64,000 nt of DNA from Arthrobacter cupressi (GTDB taxonomy: Bacteria > Actinomycetota > Actinomycetes > Actinomycetales > Micrococcaceae), in NCBI RefSeq assembly GCF_900099975.1, contig NZ_FNEI01000004.1, positions 62,001-126,000 of the forward strand. The letters run 5' to 3'. Below, in pieces: positions 10,819 to 28,451 of this stretch; position 1 is the first letter of the stretch, and each line of letters starts with the position of its first letter. Below the pieces are notes generated by a model. The model was given only the letters and a program-made list of their open reading frames with translations, was not told where the DNA came from and did no database searches. A program made the translations under genes and the position numbers.

Positions 10819-11658
10819 CTATCGCTTGTTCTTGCCAGTACGGCGGCGACGAACAATAAGCTTGTCGCTCTCTTTGTTGGGGCGGCGGGTACGGCCCTCG
10901 GGCTTGCCGTTGGGGTTGACCGGGTGACGGCCACCGGAGGTCTTGCCTTCACCACCACCGTGCGGGTGGTCAACCGGGTTCATGGCCACACCACGGACCG
11001 TCGGGCGGACGCCCTTCCAGCGCATACGGCCGGCCTTGCCCCAGTTGATGTTCGACTGCTCGGCGTTGCCGACCTCGCCGACGGTTGCGCGGCAGCGCAC
11101 GTCAACGTTGCGGATTTCACCGGAGGGCAGACGCAGCTGGGCGAAACGGCCTTCCTTGGCAACGAGCTGCACCGAAGCACCGGCGGAGCGGGCCATCTTG
11201 GCGCCGCCACCCGGACGCAGTTCAACTGCGTGGATCACGGTACCGACGGGGATGTTGCGCAGGGGCAGGTTGTTGCCCGGCTTGATGTCAGCGTCGGGAC
11301 CGGCCTCAACGAAGTCGCCCTGGGACAGCTTGTTGGGGGCGATGATGTAACGCTTGGTGCCATCAACGTAGTGCAGGAGCGCGATGCGAGCCGTACGGTT
11401 CGGGTCGTACTCGATTTCGGCAACGCGGGCGTTGACGCCGTCCTTGTCGTGGCGACGGAAGTCGATCAGACGGTACTGGCGCTTGTGTCCACCACCCTTG
11501 TGACGGGTGGTGATCTTACCGGTGTTGTTACGGCCGCCGGTCTTGTGCAGCGGACGCAGCAGCGACTTTTCCGGAGTCGATCGCGTGATTTCAGCGAAGT
11601 CGGCTACGCTCGAGCCACGGCGGCCCGGGGTAGTCGGCTTGTATTTACGGATTCCCAT
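10819..11658 (-). CDS. rplB: 50S ribosomal protein L2
   Basis: Needed for subunit association and the peptidyl-transferase centre. 279 residues with [40 protein letters not shown] and the invariant [20 protein letters not shown] containing the conserved histidine. ATG at 11658. Confidence 0.98.
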   Translation of the reverse strand: MGIRKYKPTTPGRRGSSVADFAEITRSTPEKSLLRPLHKTGGRNNTGKITTRHKGGGHKRQYRLIDFRRHDKDGVNARVAEIEYDPNRTARIALLHYVDGTKRYIIAPNKLSQGDFVEAGPDADIKPGNNLPLRNIPVGTVIHAVELRPGGGAKMARSAGASVQLVAKEGRFAQLRLPSGEIRNVDVRCRATVGEVGNAEQSNINWGKAGRMRWKGVRPTVRGVAMNPVDHPHGGGEGKTSGGRHPVNPNGKPEGRTRRPNKESDKLIVRRRRTGKNKR

Positions 11659-11687
11659 AATTCATTTCCTCGTTAAAGTGGTCTCCG

Positions 11688-11993
11688 CTACGCGAGCGGA
11701 CCGCCGAAGATGTCGATAGTGCCTTCCTTCAGGGTGACAATCGCACGCTTGGTGCTCTTGCGCTGTCCCCATCCGAACTTGGTCCGCTTGCGCTTACCGG
11801 CACGGTTGATGGTGTTGATCGATTCGACCTTGACGGAGAAAATCTTCTCCACGGCCAGCTTGATCTCGGTCTTGTTCGAACGGGGGTCCACCAGGAAGGT
11901 GTACTTGCCCTCGTCGATCAGGCCGTAGCTCTTTTCCGAAACGACGGGTGCGATGACGACGTCGCGCGGGTCCTTGATGGTGGTGACGCTCAC
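11688..11993 (-). CDS. rplW: 50S ribosomal protein L23
   Basis: Exit-tunnel protein and docking site for trigger factor and SRP. 101 residues with [20 protein letters not shown] and [20 protein letters not shown] typical of L23. GTG start at 11993 overlaps the rplD stop (GTGA). Confidence 0.96.
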   Translation of the reverse strand: MSVTTIKDPRDVVIAPVVSEKSYGLIDEGKYTFLVDPRSNKTEIKLAVEKIFSVKVESINTINRAGKRKRTKFGWGQRKSTKRAIVTLKEGTIDIFGGPLA

Positions 11994-12607
11994 TTGGCGG
12001 CCTCCTCGTTCTTTGCCTTGTCAGCGACGAACGCTTCGAAAGCAGCCTTGGTGAAGACCACATCGTCGGAGACCAGAACGTCGTAGGTGTTCAGCTGGTC
12101 CACGTAGAGGGTGTGGACGTCGGCGAGGTTGCGCACGGACAGTGCAGCAACGTCGTTGGCGCGTTCGATCACGACGAGCAGGTTCTTGCGCTCGGTAACA
12201 GCCTTCAGCGTCGCCAGGGCGTCCTTGGTGGACGGCTTGGTGCCGGCAACCAGTTCAGCGACGACGTGGATGCGGCCGTTGCGGGCGCGGTCCGACAGGG
12301 CGCCACGGAGAGCAGCGGCCTTCATCTTCTTGGGGGTGCGCTGGGCGTAGTCACGCGGGGTCGGGCCGTGGACGATGCCACCACCGGTCATGTGCGGAGC
12401 GCGGATCGAGCCCTGGCGGGCGCGGCCCGTACCCTTCTGCTTGAACGGCTTGCGGCCGGCACCGGAAACTTCAGCGCGGGTCTTGGTCTTGTGGGTACCC
12501 TGGCGTGCGGCAGCGAGCTGGGCGACGACGACCTGGTGCAGCAGCGGCACGTTGGTCTGGACGTCGAAGATCTCTGCAGGCAGGTCTACCTTCACAGTGC
12601 TAGTCAT
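11990..12607 (-). CDS. rplD: 50S ribosomal protein L4
   Basis: 23S rRNA binder with a tunnel loop; in E. coli it also represses the S10 operon. 205 residues with the tunnel-loop region [19 protein letters not shown] and the following [23 protein letters not shown] at 12607, four bases after the rplC stop. Confidence 0.97.
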   Translation of the reverse strand: MTSTVKVDLPAEIFDVQTNVPLLHQVVVAQLAAARQGTHKTKTRAEVSGAGRKPFKQKGTGRARQGSIRAPHMTGGGIVHGPTPRDYAQRTPKKMKAAALRGALSDRARNGRIHVVAELVAGTKPSTKDALATLKAVTERKNLLVVIERANDVAALSVRNLADVHTLYVDQLNTYDVLVSDDVVFTKAAFEAFVADKAKNEEAAK

Positions 12608-12611
12608 TGAA

Positions 12612-13262
12612 CTAGGCTCCCTTCACGGCGGAACGTACGAGTACGACCTGGCCGCGGGCACCGGGGACGGCACCCTTGATAAGGAGCAGCGACTTCTCAA
12701 CGTCAACGGCGTGAACGGTGAGGTTCAGCGTGGTGTGACGTACGGCGCCCATGCGGCCGGCCATTTTCAGGCCCTTGAAGACGCGGCTCGGGGTGGATGC
12801 GCCACCGATGGAACCAGGCTTGCGGTGGTTCTTGTGCGCACCGTGGGAAGCACCGACACCGGAGAAGCCGTGACGCTTCATAACACCGGCGAAGCCCTTA
12901 CCCTTGCTGGTGCCGACGACGTCGATCTTCTGGCCGGCTTCGAAGAGCTCAACAGAAAGCTCCTGGCCCAGCTCGTAAGAGGCGGCGTCTGCAGTGCGCA
13001 GTTCGACGACGTGGCGGCGGGGGGTCACGCCGGCCTTTTCAAAGTGACCAGCCAGCGGCTTGGTGACCTTGCGGGGATCGATCTGGCCATAGCCGATCTG
13101 AACGGCGACGTAGCCGTCGGCCTCTGCGTTGCGCAGCTGGGTGACGACGTTGGAGTCAGCCTGGACGACAGTTACCGGGATGAGCTTGTTGTTCTCGTCC
13201 CAGACCTGGGTCATGCCGAGCTTCGTGCCCAGCAGGCCCTTTACGTTACGGGTTGCGGTCAT
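12612..13262 (-). CDS. rplC: 50S ribosomal protein L3
   Basis: Early 50S assembly protein whose loop approaches the peptidyl-transferase centre. 216 residues with [40 protein letters not shown] and [23 protein letters not shown] at 13262. Confidence 0.97.
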   Translation of the reverse strand: MTATRNVKGLLGTKLGMTQVWDENNKLIPVTVVQADSNVVTQLRNAEADGYVAVQIGYGQIDPRKVTKPLAGHFEKAGVTPRRHVVELRTADAASYELGQELSVELFEAGQKIDVVGTSKGKGFAGVMKRHGFSGVGASHGAHKNHRKPGSIGGASTPSRVFKGLKMAGRMGAVRHTTLNLTVHAVDVEKSLLLIKGAVPGARGQVVLVRSAVKGA

Positions 13263-13279
13263 AGTCTCTCAGCACCTCC

Positions 13280-13588
13280 CTACAGCTTGATTTCGATGTT
13301 CACGTCGGCCGGCAGGTCGAGACGCATGAGCGAGTCGACAGCCTTGGGCGTGGGGTCGATGATGTCGATCAGACGCTTGTGAGTACGCATTTCGAAGTGC
13401 TCACGGCTGTCCTTGTACTTGTGGGGAGAGCGGATAACGCAGTACACGTTCTTCTCCGTCGGAAGCGGCACCGGGCCGACTACCGTTGCGCCTGCGCGCG
13501 TGACCGTCTCAACGATCTTCCGTGCTGAAACATCAATGACCTCGTGGTCATATGACTTCAGCCGGATGCGGATTTTTTGTCCCGCCAT
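13280..13588 (-). CDS. rpsJ: 30S ribosomal protein S10
   Basis: S10 is a 30S head protein and, with NusB, part of antitermination complexes. 102 residues with [20 protein letters not shown] and [23 protein letters not shown] at 13588 is the first start of the S10 operon (rpsJ-rplC-rplD-rplW-rplB-rpsS-rplV-rpsC-rplP-rpmC-rpsQ). Confidence 0.97.
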
Positions 13589-13969
13589 GTCGCCTGACTC
13601 TCTTTCAGTCTGTGCTTCCCTGGGTTAGGGCTGCCCTGTTTACTTGCGTTCCGTGGCTGCCGAAGCAATTGAGGTTCTACCACCACCCACCGCACGGCTT
13701 GAATCCGGAAAACCGGGTTCCTCAAGCCGCCGATGCTCCGACCCCCGCGGTCGGGCGTGTCGCGATTTTCACGCGAAGCAGTACGCATTTCCTTGGGGGA
13801 TCCGGGTTATGTTTGGGCTCCAGCCTGGACCCTGCACCCGGCATTATCCGGATCGGGACGCGAAGGAGCGCTTGAACAACTCATCTAGTATGCCGGAATT
13901 CCGCGGCAGATGCGAATCGGGCGGCCGGGACCCGTTGCCATCGGCCCCGGCGGTGATCATGATGGGGGC
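13589..13969 (-). promoter_or_regulatory. Leader and promoter region of the S10 operon
   Basis: About 380 bases without a gene between rpsJ and the divergent beta-glucosidase. On the minus strand GCATACTAGATG (CATCTA at 13882-13887) matches the GCATGCTAG core found upstream of rplN and rpsL and is the best -10 candidate. It would leave a leader of about 290 bases before rpsJ. Several short GC-rich inverted repeats lie in the leader, but I cannot assign a known L4-type control element. Confidence 0.45.
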
Positions 13970-15418
13970 ATGACCGTCCAGGATGGACCCAACGTCGAGC
14001 AACTTGCACAGCAGCTTCCTGCCGGATTCATCCTCGGGGTGGCCACCGCCGCCTTCCAGATCGAAGGCTCCCTGGACGTGGACGGCCGGGGCCCGTCCAG
14101 CTGGGACGCGTTCGCGGAGAAACCAGGAGCGATCAGCGACGGCGGTTCGGCCGCCGTCGCCTGTGACCACTACAACCGCAGCGGCGAGGACATCGCCCTG
14201 ATGCGTGAACTCGGCGTCGACTCCTATCGCTTTTCGCTGTCCTGGCCCCGCATCCAGCCCGACGGCAAGGGGGCCGTGAACGAACAGGGGCTGGACTTCT
14301 ACGACCGCCTGGTCGACAAACTGCTCGCCGCCGGCATTTCGCCCATGGTGACCCTCTTCCACTGGGACACTCCCCTGGCCCTGGAGCACGACGGCGGCTG
14401 GCTCAGCCGTGCGACGGCCGAACGTTTCGGCGACTATGCTTCCCTCGTGGCAGCCCGCCTCGGCGACCGCGTGGCGCAGTGGGTCACGTTGAATGAGCCG
14501 GTCTCGGTCTCCCTGCAGGGGTACGGGCTCGGCGTCCATGCTCCGGGCCGGCAACTGCTCTTCGATGCGCTCCCCGCCGTGCACCACCAGTTGCTGGGGC
14601 ACGGGCTCGCGGTCCAGGCGCTCCGTGCCGCGGGGGCCCTCGGCCGCATCGGCGTGGCCAACATGCATGCACCAGTCAGTCCAGCCGGCACCGGTTACCG
14701 CGACGGCCTGATGGCCGCCACTTTCGACCTGCTGGTGAACAGGATCTTCGCCGACCCGCTCCTCACCGGGAGTTATCCGACTCCCCCGCTGCTTGTGCGC
14801 CCTTGGTTCAAGGTTCTGGGCAATGCCTCCGACGAGGACATGCGGCTCATCCACCAACCGTTGGACTTCTACGGGGTCAACTACTACTACCCGGTGAGGA
14901 TCGCAGCCGGCGGTGGCACCCACAGCACGCCCGCGGGGGACAGCGAAATGATGGCGAAGCTGCCCTTCCACCTGGTGCCGTTTCCCGAGTACGGAGTGAC
15001 CGGCTTCGGCTGGCCGGTGGCCCCCGAGCACCTGGGCTTGATGCTTCGTGCGCTCAAGGACCGTTACGGGGAAGCCCTGCCGCCGGTGGTGATCACCGAA
15101 AGCGGCGCCAGTTTCCCGGAACCGGCCCGCGTTTCAGGCACCCTGCGCGACCAGGAACGGATCGACTACCTGGCCGGGCATCTGGGCCATGTGCTGGCTG
15201 CCACCGGGCCGGCCGGGATTGCCCGCGACGTGCAGCTGCTCGGTTTTTATGTCTGGACCCTGCTGGACAACTTCGAATGGGCTGCGGGGTATTCGCAGCG
15301 CTTCGGGCTGGTGCACGTGGACTTCGAAACCCTGCAGCGAACGCCCAAGGAATCCTTCCACTGGTATAGGTCGCTCAGCCGGGCACGGCGCAACCGGGGC
15401 CACGCCCAAGCAGGCTGA
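13970..15418 (+). CDS. GH1 family beta-glucosidase
   Basis: Retaining beta-glycosidase acting on cellobiose-like or aryl beta-glucosides; no signal peptide, so cytosolic. The 482-residue TIM barrel has FILGVATAAFQIEG at the start, acid/base Glu176 in TLNEP, nucleophile Glu377 in VITESG, and YVWTLLDNFEWAAGYSQRFG near the end. I chose the ATG at 13970 because GGGGG lies just upstream and it gives the usual GH1 N-terminus; an in-frame ATG at 13910 adds an unlikely 20 residues. It is a single plus-strand gene between the str and S10 operons with no visible transporter or regulator, so its substrate route is unknown. Confidence 0.9.
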   Translation: MTVQDGPNVEQLAQQLPAGFILGVATAAFQIEGSLDVDGRGPSSWDAFAEKPGAISDGGSAAVACDHYNRSGEDIALMRELGVDSYRFSLSWPRIQPDGKGAVNEQGLDFYDRLVDKLLAAGISPMVTLFHWDTPLALEHDGGWLSRATAERFGDYASLVAARLGDRVAQWVTLNEPVSVSLQGYGLGVHAPGRQLLFDALPAVHHQLLGHGLAVQALRAAGALGRIGVANMHAPVSPAGTGYRDGLMAATFDLLVNRIFADPLLTGSYPTPPLLVRPWFKVLGNASDEDMRLIHQPLDFYGVNYYYPVRIAAGGGTHSTPAGDSEMMAKLPFHLVPFPEYGVTGFGWPVAPEHLGLMLRALKDRYGEALPPVVITESGASFPEPARVSGTLRDQERIDYLAGHLGHVLAATGPAGIARDVQLLGFYVWTLLDNFEWAAGYSQRFGLVHVDFETLQRTPKESFHWYRSLSRARRNRGHAQAG

Positions 15419-15426
15419 CGGCCAGG

Positions 15427-15552
15427 TTACTGGTTCTTGTTGGCGCGGCGGATCCGCTTCGCCCGGTCGATTTCATGCCGGAAATACTTCCTGCCCCACA
15501 GGACGCCGCCGGCCGCCGCGGCAAGGATGGCCAGCACAATCAGGAACTCCAC
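15427..15552 (-). CDS. Small single-pass membrane protein, 41 residues
   Basis: Minus-strand frame from GTG 15552 to TAA 15427 with AGGAG nine bases upstream. The peptide begins MEFLIVLAILAAAAGGVLW (one transmembrane helix) and ends in a very basic tail, RKYFRHEIDR then AKRIRRANKNQ. Codon third positions are GC-rich as in neighbouring genes. It lies between the tuf terminator and the end of the beta-glucosidase. Function unknown. Confidence 0.6.
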   Translation of the reverse strand: MEFLIVLAILAAAAGGVLWGRKYFRHEIDRAKRIRRANKNQ

Positions 15553-15640
15553 GGATGACTCCTCTCTCCACCGGCAACGTTATCAGGGCCGGGCAATGCC
15601 GGCCGCCGGTCCCCGGGGAACAATCCCCCCGGGAACAAAA

Positions 15641-15670
15641 AGAACCCCGCCGCAGAAGCGGCGGGGTTCT
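15641..15670 (-). terminator. Intrinsic terminator of tuf
   Basis: A 13-bp stem (AGAACCCCGCCGC with its complement) and a four-base loop lie 23 bases past the tuf stop; on the minus strand TTCTTTTTG forms the stem end and tail. Confidence 0.88.
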
Positions 15671-15692
15671 TTTCAGAATCTACAAGCAGGAA

Positions 15693-16883
15693 CTACTTGA
15701 TGATCTTGGTAACACGTCCCGAACCAACGGTGCGGCCACCTTCGCGGATTGCGAAGCCGAGGCCCTCTTCCATTGCGATCGGCTGGATGAGCTCAACGGT
15801 CATCTCAGTGTTGTCGCCCGGCATGACCATTTCGGTGCCCTCGGGGAGGGTGATGACGCCGGTCACGTCGGTGGTGCGGAAGTAGAACTGCGGGCGGTAG
15901 TTCGAGTAGAACGGGTTGTGGCGGCCGCCTTCGTCCTTGGAGAGGATGTAGACGTTTGCCTCGAAGTCGGTGTGCGGGGTGATGGAACCCGGCTTGACGA
16001 CAACCTGGCCACGCTCGACATCGTCGCGCTTCAGACCACGGAGCAGGAGGCCACAGTTTTCGCCGGCCCATGCTTCGTCGAGCTGCTTGTGGAACATCTC
16101 GATACCGGTAACGGTGGTCTTCTGGATCGGGCGGATACCGACGATCTCAACTTCGGAGTTGATGGCGAGGGTGCCACGCTCGGCGCGGCCCGTAACAACG
16201 GTGCCACGGCCGGTGATGGTGAAGACGTCTTCGATCGGCATCAGGAACGGCTTGTCGCGGTCACGAACCGGGTCCGGAACGGACTCGTCGACAGCTTCCA
16301 TCAGGTCCTCAACGGACTTGACCCATACCGGGTCGCCTTCCAGAGCCTTCAGGCCGGAAACGCGGATGACGGGAGCGTCGTCGCCGTCGAAGCCCTGGGA
16401 GCTGAGCAGCTCGCGAACTTCCATTTCGACGAGGTCGAGGAGTTCCTCGTCCTCAACCATGTCGGACTTGTTCAGCGCGACCAGCAGGTAGGGAACACCA
16501 ACCTGGCGGGCGAGCAGAACGTGCTCGCGGGTCTGAGCCATCGGGCCGTCGGTGGCGGCAACCACGAGGATTGCGCCGTCCATCTGGGCAGCACCGGTGA
16601 TCATGTTCTTGATGTAGTCAGCGTGACCCGGGGCGTCCACGTGTGCGTAGTGGCGCTTTTCGGTCTGGTACTCAACGTGGGAGATGTTGATGGTGATACC
16701 ACGCTGGCGCTCTTCCGGAGCAGAGTCGATCGACGCGAAGTCGCGCTGCTCGTTGAGAGTCGGGTACTTGTCGTACAGCACCTTGGAAATGGCGGCAGTC
16801 AGCGTCGTCTTACCGTGGTCAACGTGACCGATGGTGCCGATGTTGACGTGCGGCTTAGTCCGCTCGAACTTTGCCTTTGCCAC
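15693..16883 (-). CDS. tuf: Elongation factor Tu
   Basis: GTPase that brings aminoacyl-tRNA to the ribosome. 396 residues: P-loop GHVDHGKT at 19-26, DAPGHADY (G3), NKSDM (G4), and the C-terminal domain ending [15 protein letters not shown]. The start is GTG at 16883 with AGGAGG five bases upstream. It lies last in the str cluster, 230 bases after fusA, and probably also has its own promoter. A TAGACT at about 16950 on the minus strand is a -10 candidate. Confidence 0.98.
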   Translation of the reverse strand: MAKAKFERTKPHVNIGTIGHVDHGKTTLTAAISKVLYDKYPTLNEQRDFASIDSAPEERQRGITINISHVEYQTEKRHYAHVDAPGHADYIKNMITGAAQMDGAILVVAATDGPMAQTREHVLLARQVGVPYLLVALNKSDMVEDEELLDLVEMEVRELLSSQGFDGDDAPVIRVSGLKALEGDPVWVKSVEDLMEAVDESVPDPVRDRDKPFLMPIEDVFTITGRGTVVTGRAERGTLAINSEVEIVGIRPIQKTTVTGIEMFHKQLDEAWAGENCGLLLRGLKRDDVERGQVVVKPGSITPHTDFEANVYILSKDEGGRHNPFYSNYRPQFYFRTTDVTGVITLPEGTEMVMPGDNTEMTVELIQPIAMEEGLGFAIREGGRTVGSGRVTKIIK

Positions 16884-16986
16884 AGGTTCCTCCTAGAACG
16901 ATTTCAAGTGACGTGCTCCTCAACCGCGCTTTTCGCGGCAGAACTTCAGCAAGTCTACTTGGGGGCTTTGGTTTTGGTGAAATTTT

Positions 16987-17020
16987 CGGATCCAGGGACC
17001 GGATTCGGTCCCGTGATCCG
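16987..17020 (-). other. Imperfect hairpin in the fusA-tuf spacer
   Basis: Two arms of 14 bases (CGGATC...GGGACC type) pair with two internal mismatches around a six-base loop. There is no clear T run on the minus strand, so it may be a processing or partial termination site between fusA and tuf rather than a full terminator. The rest of the 230-base spacer shows no gene. Confidence 0.5.
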
Positions 17021-17115
17021 TTGATGCAGGGCCGGAGCGAAGCCTGGACTCCGGTCCGGCCACTGCATCGGATGCGCTCCCGGACGGCAGGCACCCTTGG
17101 ATTTTCCGAAGCTGA

Positions 17116-19230
17116 TTACTCGCCGCGGGTCTTCTGGATGATCTCGTCGGCAACAGCCTTCGGGACCTCCGCGTAGCTGTCGAAAGTCATCGAGTACACA
17201 GCGCGGCCCTGGGTCTTGGAACGCAGGTCACCGATGTAACCGAACATCTCGGACAGCGGAACGTTGGCACGGACAACCTTCACGCCCGCAGCATCTTCCA
17301 TGGACTGGATCATGCCACGACGGGAGTTGAGGTCACCGATGACATCGCCCATGTACTCCTCGGGAGTACGGACCTCAACGGACATGAGCGGCTCGAGGAG
17401 CACCGGGTTGGCCTTGCGGGCACCTTCCTTGAACACCTGGGAACCGGCGATCTTGAACGCCATTTCCGAGGAGTCGACGTCGTGGTAAGCGCCGTCGATC
17501 AGGGTTGCACGCACGCCCACCATCGGGTAGCCGGCGAGGATACCGAACTGCATGGCGTCCTGGATACCGGCGTCGACCGAAGGGATGTATTCACGCGGAA
17601 TACGGCCACCGGTGACGGCATTCTTGAACTCGTAGAATTCGCCATCGGTGGTGTCCATCGGCTCGAAGGAAACCTGCACCTTTGCGAACTGACCGGAACC
17701 ACCGGTCTGCTTCTTGTGGGTGTAGTCGACCTTCTCGACAGCCTTCTTGATGGTTTCGCGGTAAGCAACCTGCGGCTTGCCCACGTTTGCCTCGACCTTG
17801 AACTCGCGGCGCATGCGGTCCACCAGGATGTCCAGGTGGAGCTCGCCCATGCCGGCGATAACGGTCTGGCCGGTCTCTTCGTTGAGGGAGACCTGGAAGG
17901 TCGGGTCCTCAGCGGAGAGCTTCTGGATGGCCGTGGAGAGCTTCTCCTGGTCACCCTTCGAGTTCGGTTCGATGGCCACCGAGATCACGGGCTCCGGGAA
18001 GCTCATGGACTCGAGGACGATCTGGTTCTGCGGGTCGCAGAGGGTGTCGCCCGTGGTGGTGTCCTTCAGGCCGATCGCTGCGTAGATGTGGCCTGCGGTA
18101 GCGCCGTCAACCGGCATTTCCTTGTTGGCGTGCATCTGGAACAGCTTGCCGATGCGCTCCTTCTTGCCCTTGGTGGAGTTGACCACCTGGGCGCCGGCTT
18201 CGACGTGACCGGAGTACACGCGGACGAAGGTCAGCTGGCCGAAGAACGGGTGCGCGGCAATCTTGAACGCGAGGGCCGAGAACGGCTCCTCGGCAGACGG
18301 CTTGCGGGTCAGTTCCTCTTCCTCGTTGCGCGGGTTGTGGCCCACCATGGCAGGAACGTCGAGCGGGTTCGGCAGGAAGTCCACGACGGCGTCCAGCATC
18401 GGCTGCACACCGCGGTTCTTGAAGGCAGAACCACAGAAGACCGGGTAGATCTCGGAGTTGACAGTCATCTTGCGGATGCCGGCCTTGAGCTCCTCGAGGG
18501 TGAGCTCTTCGCCCTCGAGGTACTTCTCCATGAGTTCTTCGGAAGCCTCGGCCACGGTCTCAACGAGCTGGGCGCGGTATTCCTCGGCCTTTTCCTTGAG
18601 ATCGGCGGGGATGTCCTGGACCTCGTAGGACGCACCCATGGTGACGTCACCCTTGGCATCGCCGGGCCACACCAGGGCACGCATTTCGAGCAGGTCCACG
18701 ACACCGATGAAGTCGTTCTCGGAACCGATCGGCAGCTGCATGACCAGCGGCTTGGCACCGAGGCGGCTGATGATGGTGTCCACGGTGAAGTAGAAGTCCG
18801 CACCGAGCTTGTCCATCTTGTTGACGAAGCAGATACGCGGAACGTTGTACTTGTCAGCCTGGCGCCACACGGTCTCGGACTGCGGCTCCACGCCTTCCTT
18901 GCCGTCGAAGACGGCAACAGCGCCGTCGAGGACGCGCAGGGAGCGCTCAACCTCAACGGTGAAGTCAACGTGGCCGGGGGTGTCGATGATGTTGATCTGG
19001 TTCTTGTTCCAGAAACAGGTCACGGCGGCAGACGTGATGGTGATGCCGCGTTCCTTTTCCTGTTCCATCCAGTCGGTCGTCGAAGCGCCGTCGTGCGTTT
19101 CGCCGATCTTGTGGTTCACACCCGTGTAGAACAGGATGCGCTCGGTAGTGGTGGTCTTGCCGGCATCGATGTGGGCCATGATGCCGATGTTGCGGACCTT
19201 GTTGAGGTCAGTAAGCACGTCCTGTGCCAC
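17116..19230 (-). CDS. fusA: Elongation factor G
   Basis: Translocase GTPase of 704 residues. G1 AHIDAGKT at 19-26, the effector region [16 protein letters not shown]3 DTPGHVDF and G4 NKMD are intact, as is the domain IV/V sequence [20 protein letters not shown]. The start is GTG at 19230 with AAAGGGAG upstream. Third gene of the str operon. Confidence 0.98.
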   Translation of the reverse strand: MAQDVLTDLNKVRNIGIMAHIDAGKTTTTERILFYTGVNHKIGETHDGASTTDWMEQEKERGITITSAAVTCFWNKNQINIIDTPGHVDFTVEVERSLRVLDGAVAVFDGKEGVEPQSETVWRQADKYNVPRICFVNKMDKLGADFYFTVDTIISRLGAKPLVMQLPIGSENDFIGVVDLLEMRALVWPGDAKGDVTMGASYEVQDIPADLKEKAEEYRAQLVETVAEASEELMEKYLEGEELTLEELKAGIRKMTVNSEIYPVFCGSAFKNRGVQPMLDAVVDFLPNPLDVPAMVGHNPRNEEEELTRKPSAEEPFSALAFKIAAHPFFGQLTFVRVYSGHVEAGAQVVNSTKGKKERIGKLFQMHANKEMPVDGATAGHIYAAIGLKDTTTGDTLCDPQNQIVLESMSFPEPVISVAIEPNSKGDQEKLSTAIQKLSAEDPTFQVSLNEETGQTVIAGMGELHLDILVDRMRREFKVEANVGKPQVAYRETIKKAVEKVDYTHKKQTGGSGQFAKVQVSFEPMDTTDGEFYEFKNAVTGGRIPREYIPSVDAGIQDAMQFGILAGYPMVGVRATLIDGAYHDVDSSEMAFKIAGSQVFKEGARKANPVLLEPLMSVEVRTPEEYMGDVIGDLNSRRGMIQSMEDAAGVKVVRANVPLSEMFGYIGDLRSKTQGRAVYSMTFDSYAEVPKAVADEIIQKTRGE

Positions 19231-19260
19231 GGGGTCTCCCTTTCGGATGAACTACACGCA

Positions 19261-19287
19261 CGCCGCCGGCTCGGGGAGCCGGCGGCG
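19261..19287 (-). other. Perfect GC hairpin between rpsG and fusA
   Basis: Eleven bases (CGCCGCCGGCT) pair perfectly with 19277-19287 around a five-base loop in the 68-base rpsG-fusA spacer. No T run follows on the minus strand, so it is more likely an attenuator, processing or mRNA-stability element than a terminator. Confidence 0.55.
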
Positions 19288-19298
19288 AACGGAAGTTT

Positions 19299-19769
19299 TT
19301 ACCAGCGGTAGTGGGCGAAGGCCTTGTTGGACTCGGCCATCTTGTGGGTGTCTTCGCGACGCTTCACAGCGGCACCGAGACCGTTGGAGGCATCCAGGAT
19401 TTCGTTCTGGAGGCGCTCGGTCATGGTCTTCTCGCGGCGGGCCTTCGAGTAGCCCACGAGCCAGCGCAGAGCCAGGGCAGTGGAGCGGCCCGGCTTGACC
19501 TCGACGGGAACCTGGTAGGTGGCGCCACCGACACGGCGGGAGCGGACCTCGAGGGAAGGCTTGACGTTGTCCATGGCCTTCTTCAGAGCGGCAACGGGGT
19601 CGCCGCCGGTCTTCGCACGGGCACCTTCAAGAGCACCGTAAACGATGCGCTCTGCAGTGGACTTCTTGCCGTCGATCAGGACCTTGTTGATCAGCTGGGT
19701 GACCAACGGGGAGCCGTAAACGGGATCGGAAACGAGCGGCCGCTTGGGGGCCGGACCCTTGCGAGGCAT
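19299..19769 (-). CDS. rpsG: 30S ribosomal protein S7
   Basis: Primary 16S 3'-domain binder. 156 residues, canonical from [20 protein letters not shown] to [23 protein letters not shown] at 19769, one base after the rpsL stop. Confidence 0.97.
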   Translation of the reverse strand: MPRKGPAPKRPLVSDPVYGSPLVTQLINKVLIDGKKSTAERIVYGALEGARAKTGGDPVAALKKAMDNVKPSLEVRSRRVGGATYQVPVEVKPGRSTALALRWLVGYSKARREKTMTERLQNEILDASNGLGAAVKRREDTHKMAESNKAFAHYRW

Positions 19770-19770
19770 A

Positions 19771-20145
19771 TTACTTCTTCTCCATCTTTGCGCCGTAGCG
19801 GCTGCGGGCCTGCTTGCGGTTCTTCACACCCTGGGTGTCGAGTGCACCACGGACGATCTTGTAGCGGACACCCGGGAGGTCCTTAACACGACCACCGCGG
19901 ACGAGCACGATGGAGTGCTCCTGCAGGTTGTGGCCAACACCGGGGATGTAGGCGGTAACTTCAACGCCACCGTTCAGGCGCACACGTGCGACCTTACGAA
20001 GGGCCGAGTTCGGCTTCTTCGGGGTGGTGGTGTAGACGCGGGTGCAAACACCGCGGCGCATCGGGCTGCCCTTCAGCGCGGGAGCCTTGGTCTTGGAGAC
20101 CTTCGGCGTGCGGCCCTTGCGGACCAGCTGGTTAATCGTAGGCAC
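19771..20145 (-). CDS. rpsL: 30S ribosomal protein S12
   Basis: Decoding-site protein and streptomycin target. 124 residues from [20 protein letters not shown], with the loops [11 protein letters not shown] and [12 protein letters not shown]; both lysines altered in streptomycin resistance are wild type. I chose GTG at 20145 because GGAG lies upstream and the protein then begins as in the family; the frame stays open to 20181. Confidence 0.97.
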   Translation of the reverse strand: MPTINQLVRKGRTPKVSKTKAPALKGSPMRRGVCTRVYTTTPKKPNSALRKVARVRLNGGVEVTAYIPGVGHNLQEHSIVLVRGGRVKDLPGVRYKIVRGALDTQGVKNRKQARSRYGAKMEKK

Positions 20146-20478
20146 TTTCGTGTTCTCCGTTGTTTTGATCTCTGCCCCCACCCCAGGCGCCAGCCTGGGT
20201 TGTGGAAGCTTTGGCGTTGCTCATGCAGCTGCCGGCCCCGAAGGTCCGGTGGGCGTGCAAAAGTGCGGCATTCGTTGCGCAAGTTGCCCGCAACCCGGAA
20301 ACAGGCTCCACCCGCCGTCATGAGAACAAAACCAAAATGACGCCGTGGCGGCCTTCATCCACTGCCACACAGAACAATTACGAAAAGTCTAGCATGGCTT
20401 GCCGAGCCGCCTTAAAACGGTGTACGACGGCGGCAGCCGCCCGCCGCCGTCGCGCACCGTCCGCTGCCCCAGACGCAG
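20146..20478 (-). promoter_or_regulatory. Promoter and leader of the str operon
   Basis: No gene is seen in this stretch. On the minus strand a TAGACT box (around 20390-20395) sits in CCATGCTAGACTTTT, matching the rplN and rpsJ promoter cores, with a weak TAAGGC about 17 bases upstream. The predicted rpsL leader is roughly 235 bases. Nearer rpsC-type genes no comparable box is visible, so this probably drives rpsL-rpsG-fusA. Confidence 0.5.
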
Positions 20479-20514
20479 GGAAGCCCCCGCGTCCTGGTGG
20501 ACACGGGGGCTTCC
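20479..20514 (-). terminator. Terminator of rpoC
   Basis: A stem of about 16 bp (GGAAGCCCCCG and its complement) with a four-base loop lies 25 bases beyond the rpoC stop; there is no T tail, as often in this group. Confidence 0.75.
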
Positions 20515-20538
20515 TGACCGCTTGGTTCAGGCTTCCGC

Positions 20539-24438
<3,900 letters not shown>

Positions 24439-24535
24439 GTGGTCCCTGTTCTCTCTTGTTCTCTAAGTTCTGGAGTCTTGGTTTACGGAAAGAGGAGGAG
24501 CGCGACGGCGGCGGGAGGCCGCCGTCGCCGGCTCA

Positions 24536-28057
<3,522 letters not shown>

Positions 28058-28391
28058 GAGGGATCCTTCCACAGACCTTCAGGCGTTTTCAGATCTCCCC
28101 CGTTTTGTATCCCGCGGACGCAAAAGTCCGCAGGGCACCAATCCGGTTCCGCTATATGACCCGGGTCCCTGCCGGCCGTGATTTGCCCGGTGAAAGGCAC
28201 GTCAATGGCGCAGCTGAGAGGTAAAGCCCACCGCTATATGAAGGCTGAAGGTTAACAGGGAAGACGCAAATATCCACACTACGGCAAATCGCGCTACGTG
28301 TCTACCCCACTTCCGCGCCGATTGCAAGCAAGGTTGCCGCAGGCACCTACCAGCACCCCGCGGAATGCCCTGCCCCGCCCCGACGTTGACA
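28058..28391 (-). promoter_or_regulatory. rpoB upstream region with a duplicated decamer
   Basis: About 330 bases without a gene. The decamer CATATAGCGG occurs twice on the minus strand (plus-strand CCGCTATATG at 28149-28158 and 28231-28240), 82 bases apart and both oriented toward rpoB. Each contains a plausible -10 (TATAGC or CATATA), so tandem promoters or a repeated protein site are possible. The leader before rpoB would be about 90-170 bases. Confidence 0.45.
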
Positions 28392-28419
28392 TTGTGAGGC
28401 ACACCATGCGTTGTAGCCT
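28392..28419 (+). promoter_or_regulatory. Candidate promoter of the thiolase gene
   Basis: TTGTGA at 28392-28397 and TAGCCT at 28414-28419 are spaced 16 bases, 32 bases before the ATG. The boxes fit an actinobacterial housekeeping promoter; no operator is evident. Confidence 0.4.
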
Positions 28420-28451
28420 TGGCTCACCGGTTCCTGAACGGAAGAGAGAAA

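Noticed and set aside
16884..17115. Short frames on both strands in the fusA-tuf spacer
   Set aside because: They overlap the hairpin and the start regions of known genes and show no coding bias.
17482..19311. A 609-codon plus-strand frame opposite fusA
   Set aside because: Shadow of the EF-G gene for the same reason.
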